From Flavobacteriaceae bacterium (GTDB lineage Bacteria; Bacteroidota; Bacteroidia; Flavobacteriales; Flavobacteriaceae): 64,000 nt of DNA. The stretch's first letter is position 1. Every line of letters begins with the position of its first letter. The notes beneath the pieces are model-generated. The model saw nothing but the letters and a program-made list of their open reading frames with translations. It was not told the origin of the DNA and ran no database searches. The stretch is taken from positions 62,001 to 126,000 of the forward strand of contig NVXD01000005.1 in the NCBI GenBank assembly GCA_002746415.1, read 5' to 3'. A program made the position numbers and the translations under genes. Below are positions 37,402 through 46,442 of this stretch, in pieces.

Positions 37402-37754
37402 GTTTTTAAAGTAGGTTCTTGAGGAGAAATTTGTACAACAATTGCATTGCAGCATCCATATTTAAATACAGGAAAAAAACTACTAAACTTAATTTAAATA
37501 AAATTTAAATTATAGAGTAAGCGAAAGGTTAGGTATTAAAGTCAGAATATGGGAATAAATAGCAGCATACAAATATTTTCTTAATACATGACTTAAAGCA
37601 ACTTAAAAATAAAAAGGGTGAATATGACACTTGACATAAAGCCTTATTCAATTTCTTGAAGTTGACTAAAACGCACCAATTTTTACAATTAAAAAGGGTT
37701 TTTGAATCAATAATTAACCCTAAAATTAAAATATAATTTTTGAATTATATTGTA
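37402..37754. other. 353-bp gap upstream of the PSCyt1-DUF1553 operon
   Basis: No gene or stable RNA was recognised. The motif AATAAAAAGGGT or close relatives occurs near 37609 and 37688, and AGGGTT/AACCCT near 37694-37722 form a weak inverted repeat. The region is presumably the promoter zone of the next operon; no full TTG / TAnnTTTG pair was found. Confidence 0.4.
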
Positions 37755-37790
37755 TATTTAAAAGGGAATGTATTCAGTTCCTTTTAAATA
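37755..37790 (+). promoter_or_regulatory. 13-bp inverted repeat directly upstream of the cytochrome operon
   Basis: TATTTAAAAGGGAA (37755-37768) pairs with TTCCTTTTAAATA (37778-37790), with one bulged G and a 9-base loop. It ends only 9 bp before the start codon at 37800 and is not followed by a T-tract. It could be an operator or an mRNA hairpin that hides the ribosome entry site. Confidence 0.45.
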
Positions 37791-37799
37791 CAGTATTAA

Positions 37800-40142
37800 A
37801 TGAAAAAAAAGGCTCTTCTATTTGGTATCTTAATCGCAATAGCAGGAACATTATATGGTATAAAAAAGGGTATGTTAACAGCTCCTACAACAGAATATGT
37901 TGACTTAAATATTCCCGAATTCATAGATTACAATTTTAATATTAAACCTATACTTTCAGATAAATGTTATACCTGTCACGGACCAGATGCTAATAAACGA
38001 AAAGCAGGTTTGCGTTTAGATATAGAAGAATCAGTTTTTTCAGAATTGCCAGAAAATCCAGGAAAATATGCTATTGTGGCTCAAAAGCCAGGTAAAAGCA
38101 TATTATATCAACGAATAATAGCTGAAGAAGAATCGATAATAATGCCGCCAATTGAATCAAATTTAAAACTAAACATTTACGAAAAAAAAATAATAAAAAA
38201 ATGGATAGAGCAAGGGGGCAAATTTGAAAAACATTGGGCATATATTTCTCCTCAAAAAGCAGAAAACACCCCTACTAGTTCTTTAAAATGGGGTAATAAT
38301 GAAATTGATGCCTTTGTTCTTTTGAAATTAGAGGAAAACAACCTTGTTCCATCAAAAAAAGCAAAAATAGAAACCCTGATTCGCAGAATGAGTCTTGACC
38401 TTACTGGGTTGCCTCCTAAACATGAACAAGTAGAAAAATGGTTAGCAAATAGTTCAGAGGTTTCCTTGGAAGAAGTTATTGATGTTTATTTAGCATCACC
38501 AGCTTATGGGGAACGAATGGCACAAGTTTGGTTAGATGTTGCACGCTATGCAGATTCACATGGGTACCAAGACGATAGCTATAGATCCATGTGGCCATGG
38601 AGGGATTGGGTAATACATGCTTTCAACAAAAATTTGCCTTATAATCAGTTTTTAATTTGGCAATTGGCTGGTGATCTCTTACCAAATGCAACAAAAGAAC
38701 AAATATTAGCGACCGGGTTTAATAGAAACCACCCTATTACCCAAGAAGGAGGTGTAATTCAGGAGGAATATAGGTCGTATTATGTGGTTGATAGAACAAA
38801 TACTTTAGGAAAAGGAATTTTAGGACTAACCTTAGAATGTGCCAAATGTCACGATCATAAATATGATGCATTATCTCAAAAAAATTATTTTGAGTTCTAT
38901 TCTTTTTTCAATCAAGTAAATGAGAAAGGATTACAAATGGATGCTGTACAGGCCAAGAATCAAAGTTATTTTGCCGATGCTCCTTATATGTTAATCACAG
39001 ATGAAGAAACTGAAGGTGTCCTATCTTTTATCAATAAAAAATCTAAAGATTATGTGAACGTTATGATTATGAACGATTCCGCTCCTAAAACCACCTTCAT
39101 TTTTAATAGAGGAGAATACGATGCTCCTACAGATTCGGTTCAACCCAATACCCCAGATTATATTTTCCCCTTTTCTGAGGATTTGGATAAAAACAGATTA
39201 GGCTTAGCCAAATGGGTTACAGATAAAAGCAATCCATTAACAGCGCGGGTATTTGTAAATAGAATTTGGGCCATGTTATTTGGAAATGGGCTGGTAGTTA
39301 CCTCAGAAGACTTTGGAGTCCAAGGTAGTTTACCAACGCACCCCAAATTATTAGATTGGTTAGCGAGAGATTTCATGGATCATGACTGGGACATTAAGTA
39401 TTTGTTAAAAAAAATAATGCTTTCAGCTACTTATCAACAAAGTTCAGAAGTTACTGAGGAACTACTTAAAATAGATTCTGAAAATAGATTCTTGGCAAGA
39501 GCTACTAGATTTAGAATGAGTGGAGAAATGATAAGGGATTATATGCTGGCAACTAGCGGTCTACTCAATACTGAAATTGGAGGTCCAAGTGTTAAACCAT
39601 ATCAACCTCCAGGACTTTGGGCAGAAACAACTGCTGGTGATGGAAGAGGTATTTTATCAAAATATGTTCAAGATGTTGGTGATAATCTTTATAGACGTTC
39701 TCTATACACGTTTTGGAAACGAACTTCTCCTCCACCAAATATGACCATTTTTGATGCACCTACACGCGATAATTGTGAGGTTAGACGTCAAAAAACAAAT
39801 ACACCTTTACAGGCATTAGCCCTACAGAATGATGTGCAAGTATTAGAAGCTGCACGAGTACTTGCCCAAAATATGGTAATCAATAGTACCAATGATAGTC
39901 AAATGTTAAACAAACTGTTTCAACGCATTTTAATTAGGGACCCAGCTCCGGAAGAATTTCTAATAGTTGAAAATTACTATGCAGATGCCCTAAATGGTTT
40001 TATAAAGGAAAAGGATAAAGCTGAGCAGTTGTTGAACCAAGGGGAATATGAAAAATTAGCGTCTGATCCGGCAAAAACAGCTGCCTTAATGTTAACTACT
40101 CAGGTGTTATTTAATTTGGATGAAACCATAACTAAAGAATAA
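37800..40142 (+). CDS. PSCyt1-DUF1549-DUF1553 cytochrome protein
   Basis: A 780-residue protein with an N-terminal membrane anchor or signal (KALLFGILIAIAGTLYGI). A planctomycete-type cytochrome c domain carries CYTCH at 56-60 (YTCHGPDANKRKAGLRL), followed by DUF1549 (about 160-350) with a second CAKCH heme motif in ECAKCHDHKYDALSQ and DUF1553 (about 465-725; GLAKWVTDKSNPLTARVFVN, RRQKTNTPLQALALQNDVQV). The biochemical role of this family is unproven; it is linked with periplasmic polysaccharide breakdown in Planctomycetes. It is the first of three tightly packed genes, with the DUF1501 gene 6 bp downstream. Confidence 0.9.
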   Translation: MKKKALLFGILIAIAGTLYGIKKGMLTAPTTEYVDLNIPEFIDYNFNIKPILSDKCYTCHGPDANKRKAGLRLDIEESVFSELPENPGKYAIVAQKPGKSILYQRIIAEEESIIMPPIESNLKLNIYEKKIIKKWIEQGGKFEKHWAYISPQKAENTPTSSLKWGNNEIDAFVLLKLEENNLVPSKKAKIETLIRRMSLDLTGLPPKHEQVEKWLANSSEVSLEEVIDVYLASPAYGERMAQVWLDVARYADSHGYQDDSYRSMWPWRDWVIHAFNKNLPYNQFLIWQLAGDLLPNATKEQILATGFNRNHPITQEGGVIQEEYRSYYVVDRTNTLGKGILGLTLECAKCHDHKYDALSQKNYFEFYSFFNQVNEKGLQMDAVQAKNQSYFADAPYMLITDEETEGVLSFINKKSKDYVNVMIMNDSAPKTTFIFNRGEYDAPTDSVQPNTPDYIFPFSEDLDKNRLGLAKWVTDKSNPLTARVFVNRIWAMLFGNGLVVTSEDFGVQGSLPTHPKLLDWLARDFMDHDWDIKYLLKKIMLSATYQQSSEVTEELLKIDSENRFLARATRFRMSGEMIRDYMLATSGLLNTEIGGPSVKPYQPPGLWAETTAGDGRGILSKYVQDVGDNLYRRSLYTFWKRTSPPPNMTIFDAPTRDNCEVRRQKTNTPLQALALQNDVQVLEAARVLAQNMVINSTNDSQMLNKLFQRILIRDPAPEEFLIVENYYADALNGFIKEKDKAEQLLNQGEYEKLASDPAKTAALMLTTQVLFNLDETITKE

Positions 40143-40148
40143 AAAATA

Positions 40149-41609
40149 ATGGAAAAGAAAAAAACAGAAGATGAAAGTCCTTTAAAAGCAAATAGAAGGC
40201 ACTTTTTTTCTCAACTTAGTGTTGGTATAGGTTCTTTGGCGCTGGGTTCTCTTCTAATTCCAGATTTATTTAAAGGAGGACAAGGCTCAATTGCCAGTCA
40301 ACCAATTGGAATTCCTCATTTTGCACCAAAGGCCAAAAGAGTTATTTATTTGTTTCAATCTGGAGCACCTTCTCAATTAGAAAGCTTTGATTATAAACCT
40401 ACCCTAAAAAAGAGAATGGGAGAAGATCTTCCAGAATCTATAAGAAATGGGCAGCGACTCACAGGAATGACCTCTGGACAAGATAAGTTTCCATTGATGC
40501 CGTCCTTTGCAGGCTTTAAACAATATGGAGATAGTGGTGCTTGGATTAGTGATTTTTTTCCGTATACCGCTAAGATTGCAGATGATATATGTATTGTTAA
40601 ATCTATGCATACCGAGGCAATAAATCATGACCCTGCAATTACCTTTTTTCAGACTGGAACACAACAATCCGGTAGACCAAGTATGGGCTCATGGATGAGT
40701 TATGGTTTAGGTAATGAAAATAAAAATCTACCTTCCTTTGTAGTCCTTACGTCTAGAGGAAAAGGCAATAGTCAGGGCTTATATTCTAAATTATGGTCTA
40801 GCGGATTCTTAGATTCTAAACACCAAGGAGTTTTAATGCAATCAGGTAAAGATGCCGTATTGTATTTAGCAGACCCAGATGGGATTTCGCGTTCTGATAA
40901 ACGGCATTTGCTGGATCATGTATCTTCCTTAAATAAAATTCATCACGTAGAAACTGGCGACGATGAAATAGAATCACGAATTGCCCAATATGAAATGGCA
41001 TTCCGTATGCAAATGTCTGTTCCAGATGTCATGGACATAAAGAAAGAACCAAAACATATTATAGATTTATATGGAGAAAGTTCTCAGGTTCCTGGCACCT
41101 ATGCCGCCAATTGCTTGCAAGCCAGAAGATTGGCGGAAAATGGAGTTCGGTTTATTCAATTATACCACCAAGGTTGGGATCAACATGGTAACCTTCCTAA
41201 TGAAATGGCCAGTCAAGCCAAAGATGTAGATCAAGCCTCTGCTGCTTTAGTATTGGACCTAAAACAACGTGGTATGTTAGAAGATACTTTGGTAATTTGG
41301 GGAGGCGAATTTGGAAGAACCAATTATTGTCAGGGTAATTTTGATCCAAATAACTATGGAAGAGATCATCATCCTAGAGCCTTTAGCATATGGATGGCAG
41401 GTGGAGGCATAAAGCCTGGTATAACTCATGGAGAAACCGATGAATTTGGTTATAATATTATCAAAGACCCGGTTCATGTAAATGATTTCCATGCTACAAT
41501 CATGCAAGCAATGGGTCTAAATCATGAACAATTAACATTTAAATACCAAGGCAGACGATTTAGACTTACTGACGTTGCAGGCAATGTAGTTAAAGATATT
41601 TTAACCTAA
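40149..41609 (+). CDS. DUF1501 protein (sulfatase-like fold, Tat-type signal)
   Basis: A 486-residue protein beginning with a twin-arginine-like signal (NRRHFFSQLSVGIGSLALGS, about 15-34). It covers the full DUF1501 region: RVIYLFQSGAPSQLESFDYK, ICIVKSMHTEAINHDPAITF, QLYHQGWDQHGNLP and VIWGGEFGRTNYCQG, with conserved His/Asp residues similar to the alkaline phosphatase/sulfatase superfamily but lacking the sulfatase Cys motif. Almost always paired with DUF1553 genes, as here. It is probably exported folded. The substrate is unknown; the two may form a redox/hydrolytic complex. Confidence 0.9.
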   Translation: MEKKKTEDESPLKANRRHFFSQLSVGIGSLALGSLLIPDLFKGGQGSIASQPIGIPHFAPKAKRVIYLFQSGAPSQLESFDYKPTLKKRMGEDLPESIRNGQRLTGMTSGQDKFPLMPSFAGFKQYGDSGAWISDFFPYTAKIADDICIVKSMHTEAINHDPAITFFQTGTQQSGRPSMGSWMSYGLGNENKNLPSFVVLTSRGKGNSQGLYSKLWSSGFLDSKHQGVLMQSGKDAVLYLADPDGISRSDKRHLLDHVSSLNKIHHVETGDDEIESRIAQYEMAFRMQMSVPDVMDIKKEPKHIIDLYGESSQVPGTYAANCLQARRLAENGVRFIQLYHQGWDQHGNLPNEMASQAKDVDQASAALVLDLKQRGMLEDTLVIWGGEFGRTNYCQGNFDPNNYGRDHHPRAFSIWMAGGGIKPGITHGETDEFGYNIIKDPVHVNDFHATIMQAMGLNHEQLTFKYQGRRFRLTDVAGNVVKDILT

Positions 41610-41612
41610 TTT

Positions 41613-43055
41613 ATGAATCCAACTAATAGAACCAGATGGGTAGGCTATTTAATTTTCGGCCTTTCCGTATTCCTTATATTTTGTTTATTATTTGAGCCAT
41701 TTCTTAAACCACCTACTTTAGTGGTTTGGATGGGGCAATGGCATCCTCTTATACTGCATTTTCCTATTGTACTTTTAATAATTGCAACATTTATTAGTCT
41801 TACAGGAAAAAGAGTTCCTTATTTATTATTGACTATTGCTGCTCTAACTACTTTAATTACAGCAATTACTGGTTTTTTACTTGGACTGGAAGCAAATAAT
41901 AAAGGTGATTTGCTTTTTTGGCACCAATGGACAGGCTCTGGTATTGCAATTTTAGCGGCTGTGTGGTATTGGCTAGATTCTATGGGTTACGATAAACACT
42001 TTGGAGTGAAAGTGTTACAACTAACCTTGGTTGTTTTAGTTGGTATTACAGGACATTTGGGTGGATCAATTACCCATGGAGAGGATTTTTTGGCATTACC
42101 TAAAGAAAAAAAATTAGAAAAAATTCCTGAAAACCCTTTAATATATACTCATATTGTGGATCGGATTCTTACCTCTAATTGTATTTCTTGTCATAATTCT
42201 AGTAAGCAAAAAGGGCAACTATTATTAAGCACTTTTAAAGGGATTATGAATGGTGGGGAAACGGGCAAATCTGTATACCCTGGAAAGCCTGATGAAAGCC
42301 TATTAATAAAAAGATTGTTATTGCCAAAACATGATAAAGAACACATGCCTCCAGAAGGAGAATCCCCATTAAGTGCTAACGAAATTAAAATTCTTAAGGA
42401 ATGGATTTCTCATGGTGCCACGGATACTCTCAGGCTAAATCATTTAGAAAACGGTGAGCCTTTAGTCGATTTGGTGAAAGAAATGATGGTGCCAAACCCA
42501 ATGGAAAAATGGGCTAGGTTACCTTTTGTTCACGATAGTACTTTGCGAAATTTAGGTTCAGACTATTTAACCATAACCAGATTGGCAAGTGAAACAAATG
42601 CATTGCGAGTTAATACATACAAACCGCCAATATATGATTCTGAAATAATATTAAAATTGAGACCTATTGCAAAAAATATTATTGAATGGGATATGAGTAA
42701 TTTGCCACTTGGAATAAAAGAAATGGGTTTGGTTGCAGCTTGTACTAATATAGAATGGTTAGAAATTGACCAAACTCCTTTATCCGATTCAGATATTGAT
42801 ACTTTGAAAGTACTTTCTAATTTAAAATTATTGAAAGTTTATGAAACTAAAATAAGTAATGCAAGTATTCCTATGTTTTTAAAACTTAAAAACTTACAGC
42901 AACTATACGTTTGGGAAACTGCAATAACTGGAAAGGCTCTGAAAGAATTACAAATTGAAACACCGATGCTATTAATTAGTAATGGAATAGATGAGGAACT
43001 ACAGTTATTCTTTACAACACCTAAGGACTCGTTTGATAAAAAAAAATATAATTGA
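41613..43055 (+). CDS. DUF2231 - cytochrome c - leucine-rich repeat membrane protein
   Basis: A 480-residue protein with four or five membrane helices at about 12-160 (WVGYLIFGLSVFLIFCLLF, HPLILHFPIVLLIIATFISL), matching DUF2231. Next come a PSCyt1-like cytochrome domain with CISCH at 190-194 (HNSSKQKGQLLLS, then HMPPEGESPLS) and C-terminal leucine-rich repeat-like segments (about 355-460; LEIDQTPLSDSDIDTLKVLS, NLKLLKVYETKIS). It is likely the membrane anchor and electron entry of the preceding two gene products, 3 bp downstream of DUF1501. LRR segments may bind a partner protein. Confidence 0.87.
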   Translation: MNPTNRTRWVGYLIFGLSVFLIFCLLFEPFLKPPTLVVWMGQWHPLILHFPIVLLIIATFISLTGKRVPYLLLTIAALTTLITAITGFLLGLEANNKGDLLFWHQWTGSGIAILAAVWYWLDSMGYDKHFGVKVLQLTLVVLVGITGHLGGSITHGEDFLALPKEKKLEKIPENPLIYTHIVDRILTSNCISCHNSSKQKGQLLLSTFKGIMNGGETGKSVYPGKPDESLLIKRLLLPKHDKEHMPPEGESPLSANEIKILKEWISHGATDTLRLNHLENGEPLVDLVKEMMVPNPMEKWARLPFVHDSTLRNLGSDYLTITRLASETNALRVNTYKPPIYDSEIILKLRPIAKNIIEWDMSNLPLGIKEMGLVAACTNIEWLEIDQTPLSDSDIDTLKVLSNLKLLKVYETKISNASIPMFLKLKNLQQLYVWETAITGKALKELQIETPMLLISNGIDEELQLFFTTPKDSFDKKKYN

Positions 43056-43132
43056 ATTATAAATTGTACACAGAAAACCGAATCATTAATTATTTTTTAT
43101 AGGAAAATTGTACAGCACATGTGTAATCAAAA

Positions 43133-44188
43133 TTATATTCGATGCAATTTTATAGGATACGTTTTCCCTGAAGCCCATTGAGGAATGTACAGGTTTTCAT
43201 CAGCGTCAATTAAAACATCGTGTGGATTCTTAAAGGTTTGACCATCATATATTGGGTTTGCTAAAATACCATCCACATATTTTGGTGCACTCCCTCCAGG
43301 AAAAGAAACAATTTGATTGTCACTATTAAGCACAGCAATCATCCCATCATAAGAATCCCATGTTTTGGTAACAATAACAGCAAAATAAATATTCTCTCCG
43401 TGTATTACTGGTCTACAAACAGAACACCCAGGTAATGAAATAGTTTCTAAATGATTACCGTCTAAAGTAAATCGTTTGTATTGTTGGCTAGCTCTAGACG
43501 TTATTAATAGACTAGGGGCTTTAGAATCTCTTGTATCTAGGGTAACACCATGACAGCAGTTAAATTCTGAATCACCTTCACCTTTGCCCCCAAAATGTCT
43601 TATATATTCTCCATTTTCAGAATATTGAATAATGTAATTCTCCCCATATCCATCAGCAATATAAATATCTCCATTTGGTGCTATTGCAGTTTCAGTAGGT
43701 TTAAATTGATTATCATTGTTGTATCCTGAAACTTCTATTGGTCTATTAAAAGTCATAAGGATTTTACCCTCCAATGTAGTTTTAAATACTTTATGTGTGT
43801 CTGGATCTGTAATGAATAAAAACTGTTCATTCCCTTCCCCAGCAATTGTCAGTCCGTGGGCTCCAGGGAAATTATTACCCCAAGAATCTAAAACCTTACC
43901 AGACTTATCGTAAATAATAATATTATGATTATCCTTACCGGTAGTAGTCATTAAGATTCTTCCTTTACTATCCATGACCATTTCATGACAATCGTTTACT
44001 GGAGTCTTAGAAGGGTCTTGCACACCCCATTCCTTATCCACTCTATATTTGAAATCTCCATGCCCAACAATATAATTTGTAACTAAGTTTGTTTGTACAC
44101 TTTTATACATACCTAGACTTGGTAATATAAAGGTAGCAGCAGCCGCTGTTACTGATTTTTTAATAAAATCTCTTTTTGAATTTTTCAT
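43133..44188 (-). CDS. exported NHL-type six-bladed beta-propeller protein
   Basis: About 351 residues from the ATG at 44188. The N-terminus has a Tat-like signal (KRDFIKKSVTAAAATFILPS) with a Lys-Arg pair, then repeats of the NHL kind (VMDSKGRILMTTTGKDNHNI, HGLTIAGEGNEQFLFITDPD, TAIAPNGDIYIADGYGENYI, HDVLIDADENLYIPQWASG). Each has the G/D-x-hydrophobic strand pattern. No catalytic residue is evident; it may bind a sugar or a partner protein. It is convergent to the DUF2231 protein gene and has a palindrome upstream of its start. The earlier in-frame TTG at 44197 is less likely. Confidence 0.83.
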   Translation of the reverse strand: MKNSKRDFIKKSVTAAAATFILPSLGMYKSVQTNLVTNYIVGHGDFKYRVDKEWGVQDPSKTPVNDCHEMVMDSKGRILMTTTGKDNHNIIIYDKSGKVLDSWGNNFPGAHGLTIAGEGNEQFLFITDPDTHKVFKTTLEGKILMTFNRPIEVSGYNNDNQFKPTETAIAPNGDIYIADGYGENYIIQYSENGEYIRHFGGKGEGDSEFNCCHGVTLDTRDSKAPSLLITSRASQQYKRFTLDGNHLETISLPGCSVCRPVIHGENIYFAVIVTKTWDSYDGMIAVLNSDNQIVSFPGGSAPKYVDGILANPIYDGQTFKNPHDVLIDADENLYIPQWASGKTYPIKLHRI

Positions 44189-44221
44189 GTACTGCAATTT
44201 CAGTTCTAAAGCCGATAGTTT

Positions 44222-44238
44222 TCACATTATTAATGTGA
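44222..44238. promoter_or_regulatory. 17-bp palindrome upstream of the NHL-protein gene
   Basis: TCACATTA (44222-44229) and TAATGTGA (44231-44238) are perfect inverted copies around one base. It lies 34 bp upstream of the ATG, where a repressor or activator would bind. The symmetry and short spacer favour a dimeric protein-binding site over an RNA hairpin. Confidence 0.45.
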
Positions 44239-44580
44239 GCTTTTCTCAATGCATTAATTTGATATTATGAAAAAATATTAAGGCCTTATTTATCCCTAAT
44301 AACAATATAAAAAAAAACTATTGATTTTATATGTTTTCATAAATGTATTATCGCGTAATGAAAAAAAATGAATCCTTAAATAGTGCTTATTTTAATTAGA
44401 ATTAATTGTAGTAGAATAAAGTAAAAATTCTGAAGAACCTTTCAAAATTCCTTCTCATCCTGAAGATTGTTTTATAAGTACCTACTAGATTCATAGCGAA
44501 TTATGCCATACGTGAGAAGCAGGACCATTACTTATAGATATCGTAAAAGGCACTATTTCTGCCCATAGATTTAATAGTAT
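44239..44580. other. 342-bp AT-rich gap with no recognised gene
   Basis: Short open frames exist, but none looks coding and no hairpin with T-tract stands out. It marks the border between the sugar island and the following core region. Confidence 0.5.
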
Positions 44581-45255
44581 TTAATTTTCCATATAAATTC
44601 GCCCACCAGCCAAGGTACTTTTATTTACTATTTTGGGGTTGCCATACACATGGACATCTCCACCAGCTTTTACACTAATATCTATTTTATTTGAAGCATA
44701 TACTTCTGCTTCTCCAGCAGCTGTAATCCTTACCTTTGTATATTCTGTTTTAAGTTGACGTCCTTCAAATACTCCTCCTGTATTTAATCTTACTTGTTGT
44801 TCTGCTGCTAATCCAGAAGCCTCCACTATACCACCTGTAACGGCTCTTATATTCACATAATCCACGTCTAAACCAGCTGTAATTTTAGCGCCTTCTTGAG
44901 CCCTTAATTCAATTACATCTTGTGTCACCAACTCATTAAAGGTTATTCTGGCTCCTTCATTGCCATCTATAACCTTCAAATAGGTATAATACACCTCTAC
45001 GAATGTGTGTTCTCCTTGAAATTTTTTATCCAACTGCATTCTAACTTTAAGAACCCCGTTTTTATTCACTACCTGTATGTCATCAACATTCCACCCTTTA
45101 ACAAGCACCTTATTTTCATCGGATTTAATTAAGTTTACCTCAATAAGATCAAATACTTTTATTTCATTAAAATCCCCTACACTTTTATCTATTGTTCTTT
45201 GTGAAAAGATACTTAAGGAAAATAGACATAAACAAATGGTTGTTATTTTTTTCAT
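44581..45255 (-). CDS. exported GIN-domain (DUF2807) protein, first copy
   Basis: A 224-residue protein with a signal peptide (MKKITTICLCLFSLSIFS) and one GIN/DUF2807 domain (about 25-215). The regular short strands (FNEIKVFDLIEVNLIKSDEN, VDYVNIRAVTGGIVEASGLA, KVRITAAGEAEVYASNKID) are those of a right-handed beta-helix. It is similar in plan to the lipoprotein at 56 kb but lacks a lipobox. Role unknown; these proteins may bind envelope polymers. It is preceded by the terminator of the aromatic operon, so it needs its own promoter. Confidence 0.82.
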   Translation of the reverse strand: MKKITTICLCLFSLSIFSQRTIDKSVGDFNEIKVFDLIEVNLIKSDENKVLVKGWNVDDIQVVNKNGVLKVRMQLDKKFQGEHTFVEVYYTYLKVIDGNEGARITFNELVTQDVIELRAQEGAKITAGLDVDYVNIRAVTGGIVEASGLAAEQQVRLNTGGVFEGRQLKTEYTKVRITAAGEAEVYASNKIDISVKAGGDVHVYGNPKIVNKSTLAGGRIYMEN

Positions 45256-45316
45256 GGTACATTCTTTAAACTTTTAGTAAAGACAATTATAAGTAGCATC
45301 TGTTACACTTTGAAAT

Positions 45317-45347
45317 AAAAAACCCGATTCTTTAGAATCGGGTTTTT
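45317..45347 (-). terminator. terminator of the aromatic amino acid operon
   Basis: CCCGATTC (45323-45330) pairs with GAATCGGG (45335-45342) with a 4-base loop, flanked by A- and T-runs of five or more. It lies 4 bp after the last gene of the minus-strand operon. Confidence 0.9.
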
Positions 45348-45350
45348 AAA

Positions 45351-46433
45351 TTAAGCCTTTAAAACTTTCTCTTGATGATTAATAGATTCTTGATGAATGG
45401 CCTTAAACATTCTAAGAACAAATTCTTCACTTAGTCCTTTTTCCTCTCCTTCCAATATCATTTTTCCTAAAATTTCGTTCCAACGATTGCTTTGCAATAC
45501 AGCAACATTACGTTCTTTTTTCAAGGCACCTATGCTGTCCGAAATTTTCATTCGTTTCCCTAAGGAAGTTATTAATTGATTATCAATTACATCTATTTGA
45601 GCACGTAGATTATTCAATTCATTATTGTAATCGATCTGTTGATCTGTTTCTTTCCTGATCTTTAAATCTCTCATGATTTGCTTTAATACGGTTGGTGTCA
45701 CCTGCTGCGCAGCATCACTCCATGCATTGTCAGGATCAAAATGTGTTTCGATCATCAACCCATCAAAATTTAAATCCAATGCAGTCTGCGACACATCAAA
45801 AATCATATCTCTTTTCCCCGTAATGTGTGAAGGATCACAAATCAATGGCAAATCAGGAAATCTGTTTTGAAACTCAATTGCCAATTGCCATTCTGGAATA
45901 TTTCTATATTTTGTTTTTTCATAAGTTGAAAAACCTCTATGGATAGCTCCCAAATTTTTAATCCCAGCTGTATGCAATCTTTCTATACCTCCTAACCAAA
46001 GTGATAAATCTGGATTTACAGGATTTTTCACCAATACAGTTTTATCAGTTCCTTCCAAGGCATCTGCAATTTCCTGCATAATAAAAGGACTTACTGTAGA
46101 GCGCGCTCCAATCCATAGCATATCAATATCATATTCCAATGCCAATTTTACATGTGCAGCATTGGCCACTTCAGTTGTCGTTTTTAAACCAGTTTCTTCC
46201 TTAACTTTTTGTAACCACTTTAGGCCCAAAGCTCCTACACCTTCAAAATTTCCTGGTCGAGTTCTTGGTTTCCAGATCCCTGCACGGTAATAATTTACAT
46301 CTGTATCTTTCAACTCATGTGCAATTCTTAATACTTGCTCTTCGGTTTCCGCACTACAAGGTCCTGCAATCACTAAAGGATGGTCTAACTTCATATCATC
46401 TAACCAAGACCTCATTTGTTTTGAATTTTCCAT
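45351..46433 (-). CDS. bifunctional DAHP synthase / chorismate mutase (type II)
   Basis: A 360-residue fusion. Residues about 1-255 are a KDO8P-synthase-like (class I-beta) DAHP synthase (DHPLVIAGPCSAETEEQVLR, YRAGIWKPRTRPGNFEGVGA, LICDPSHITGKRD). Residues about 265-355 are an AroQ-type chorismate mutase (LNNLRAQIDVIDNQLITSLG, KRMKISDSIGALK). DAHP synthase starts the shikimate pathway; the mutase converts chorismate to prephenate for Phe and Tyr. The fusion lets prephenate or chorismate levels modulate DAHP synthesis. It is the last gene of the operon, ended by a strong terminator, 9 bp after tyrA. Confidence 0.95.
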   Translation of the reverse strand: MENSKQMRSWLDDMKLDHPLVIAGPCSAETEEQVLRIAHELKDTDVNYYRAGIWKPRTRPGNFEGVGALGLKWLQKVKEETGLKTTTEVANAAHVKLALEYDIDMLWIGARSTVSPFIMQEIADALEGTDKTVLVKNPVNPDLSLWLGGIERLHTAGIKNLGAIHRGFSTYEKTKYRNIPEWQLAIEFQNRFPDLPLICDPSHITGKRDMIFDVSQTALDLNFDGLMIETHFDPDNAWSDAAQQVTPTVLKQIMRDLKIRKETDQQIDYNNELNNLRAQIDVIDNQLITSLGKRMKISDSIGALKKERNVAVLQSNRWNEILGKMILEGEEKGLSEEFVLRMFKAIHQESINHQEKVLKA

Positions 46434-46442
46434 TTCTAAGTT

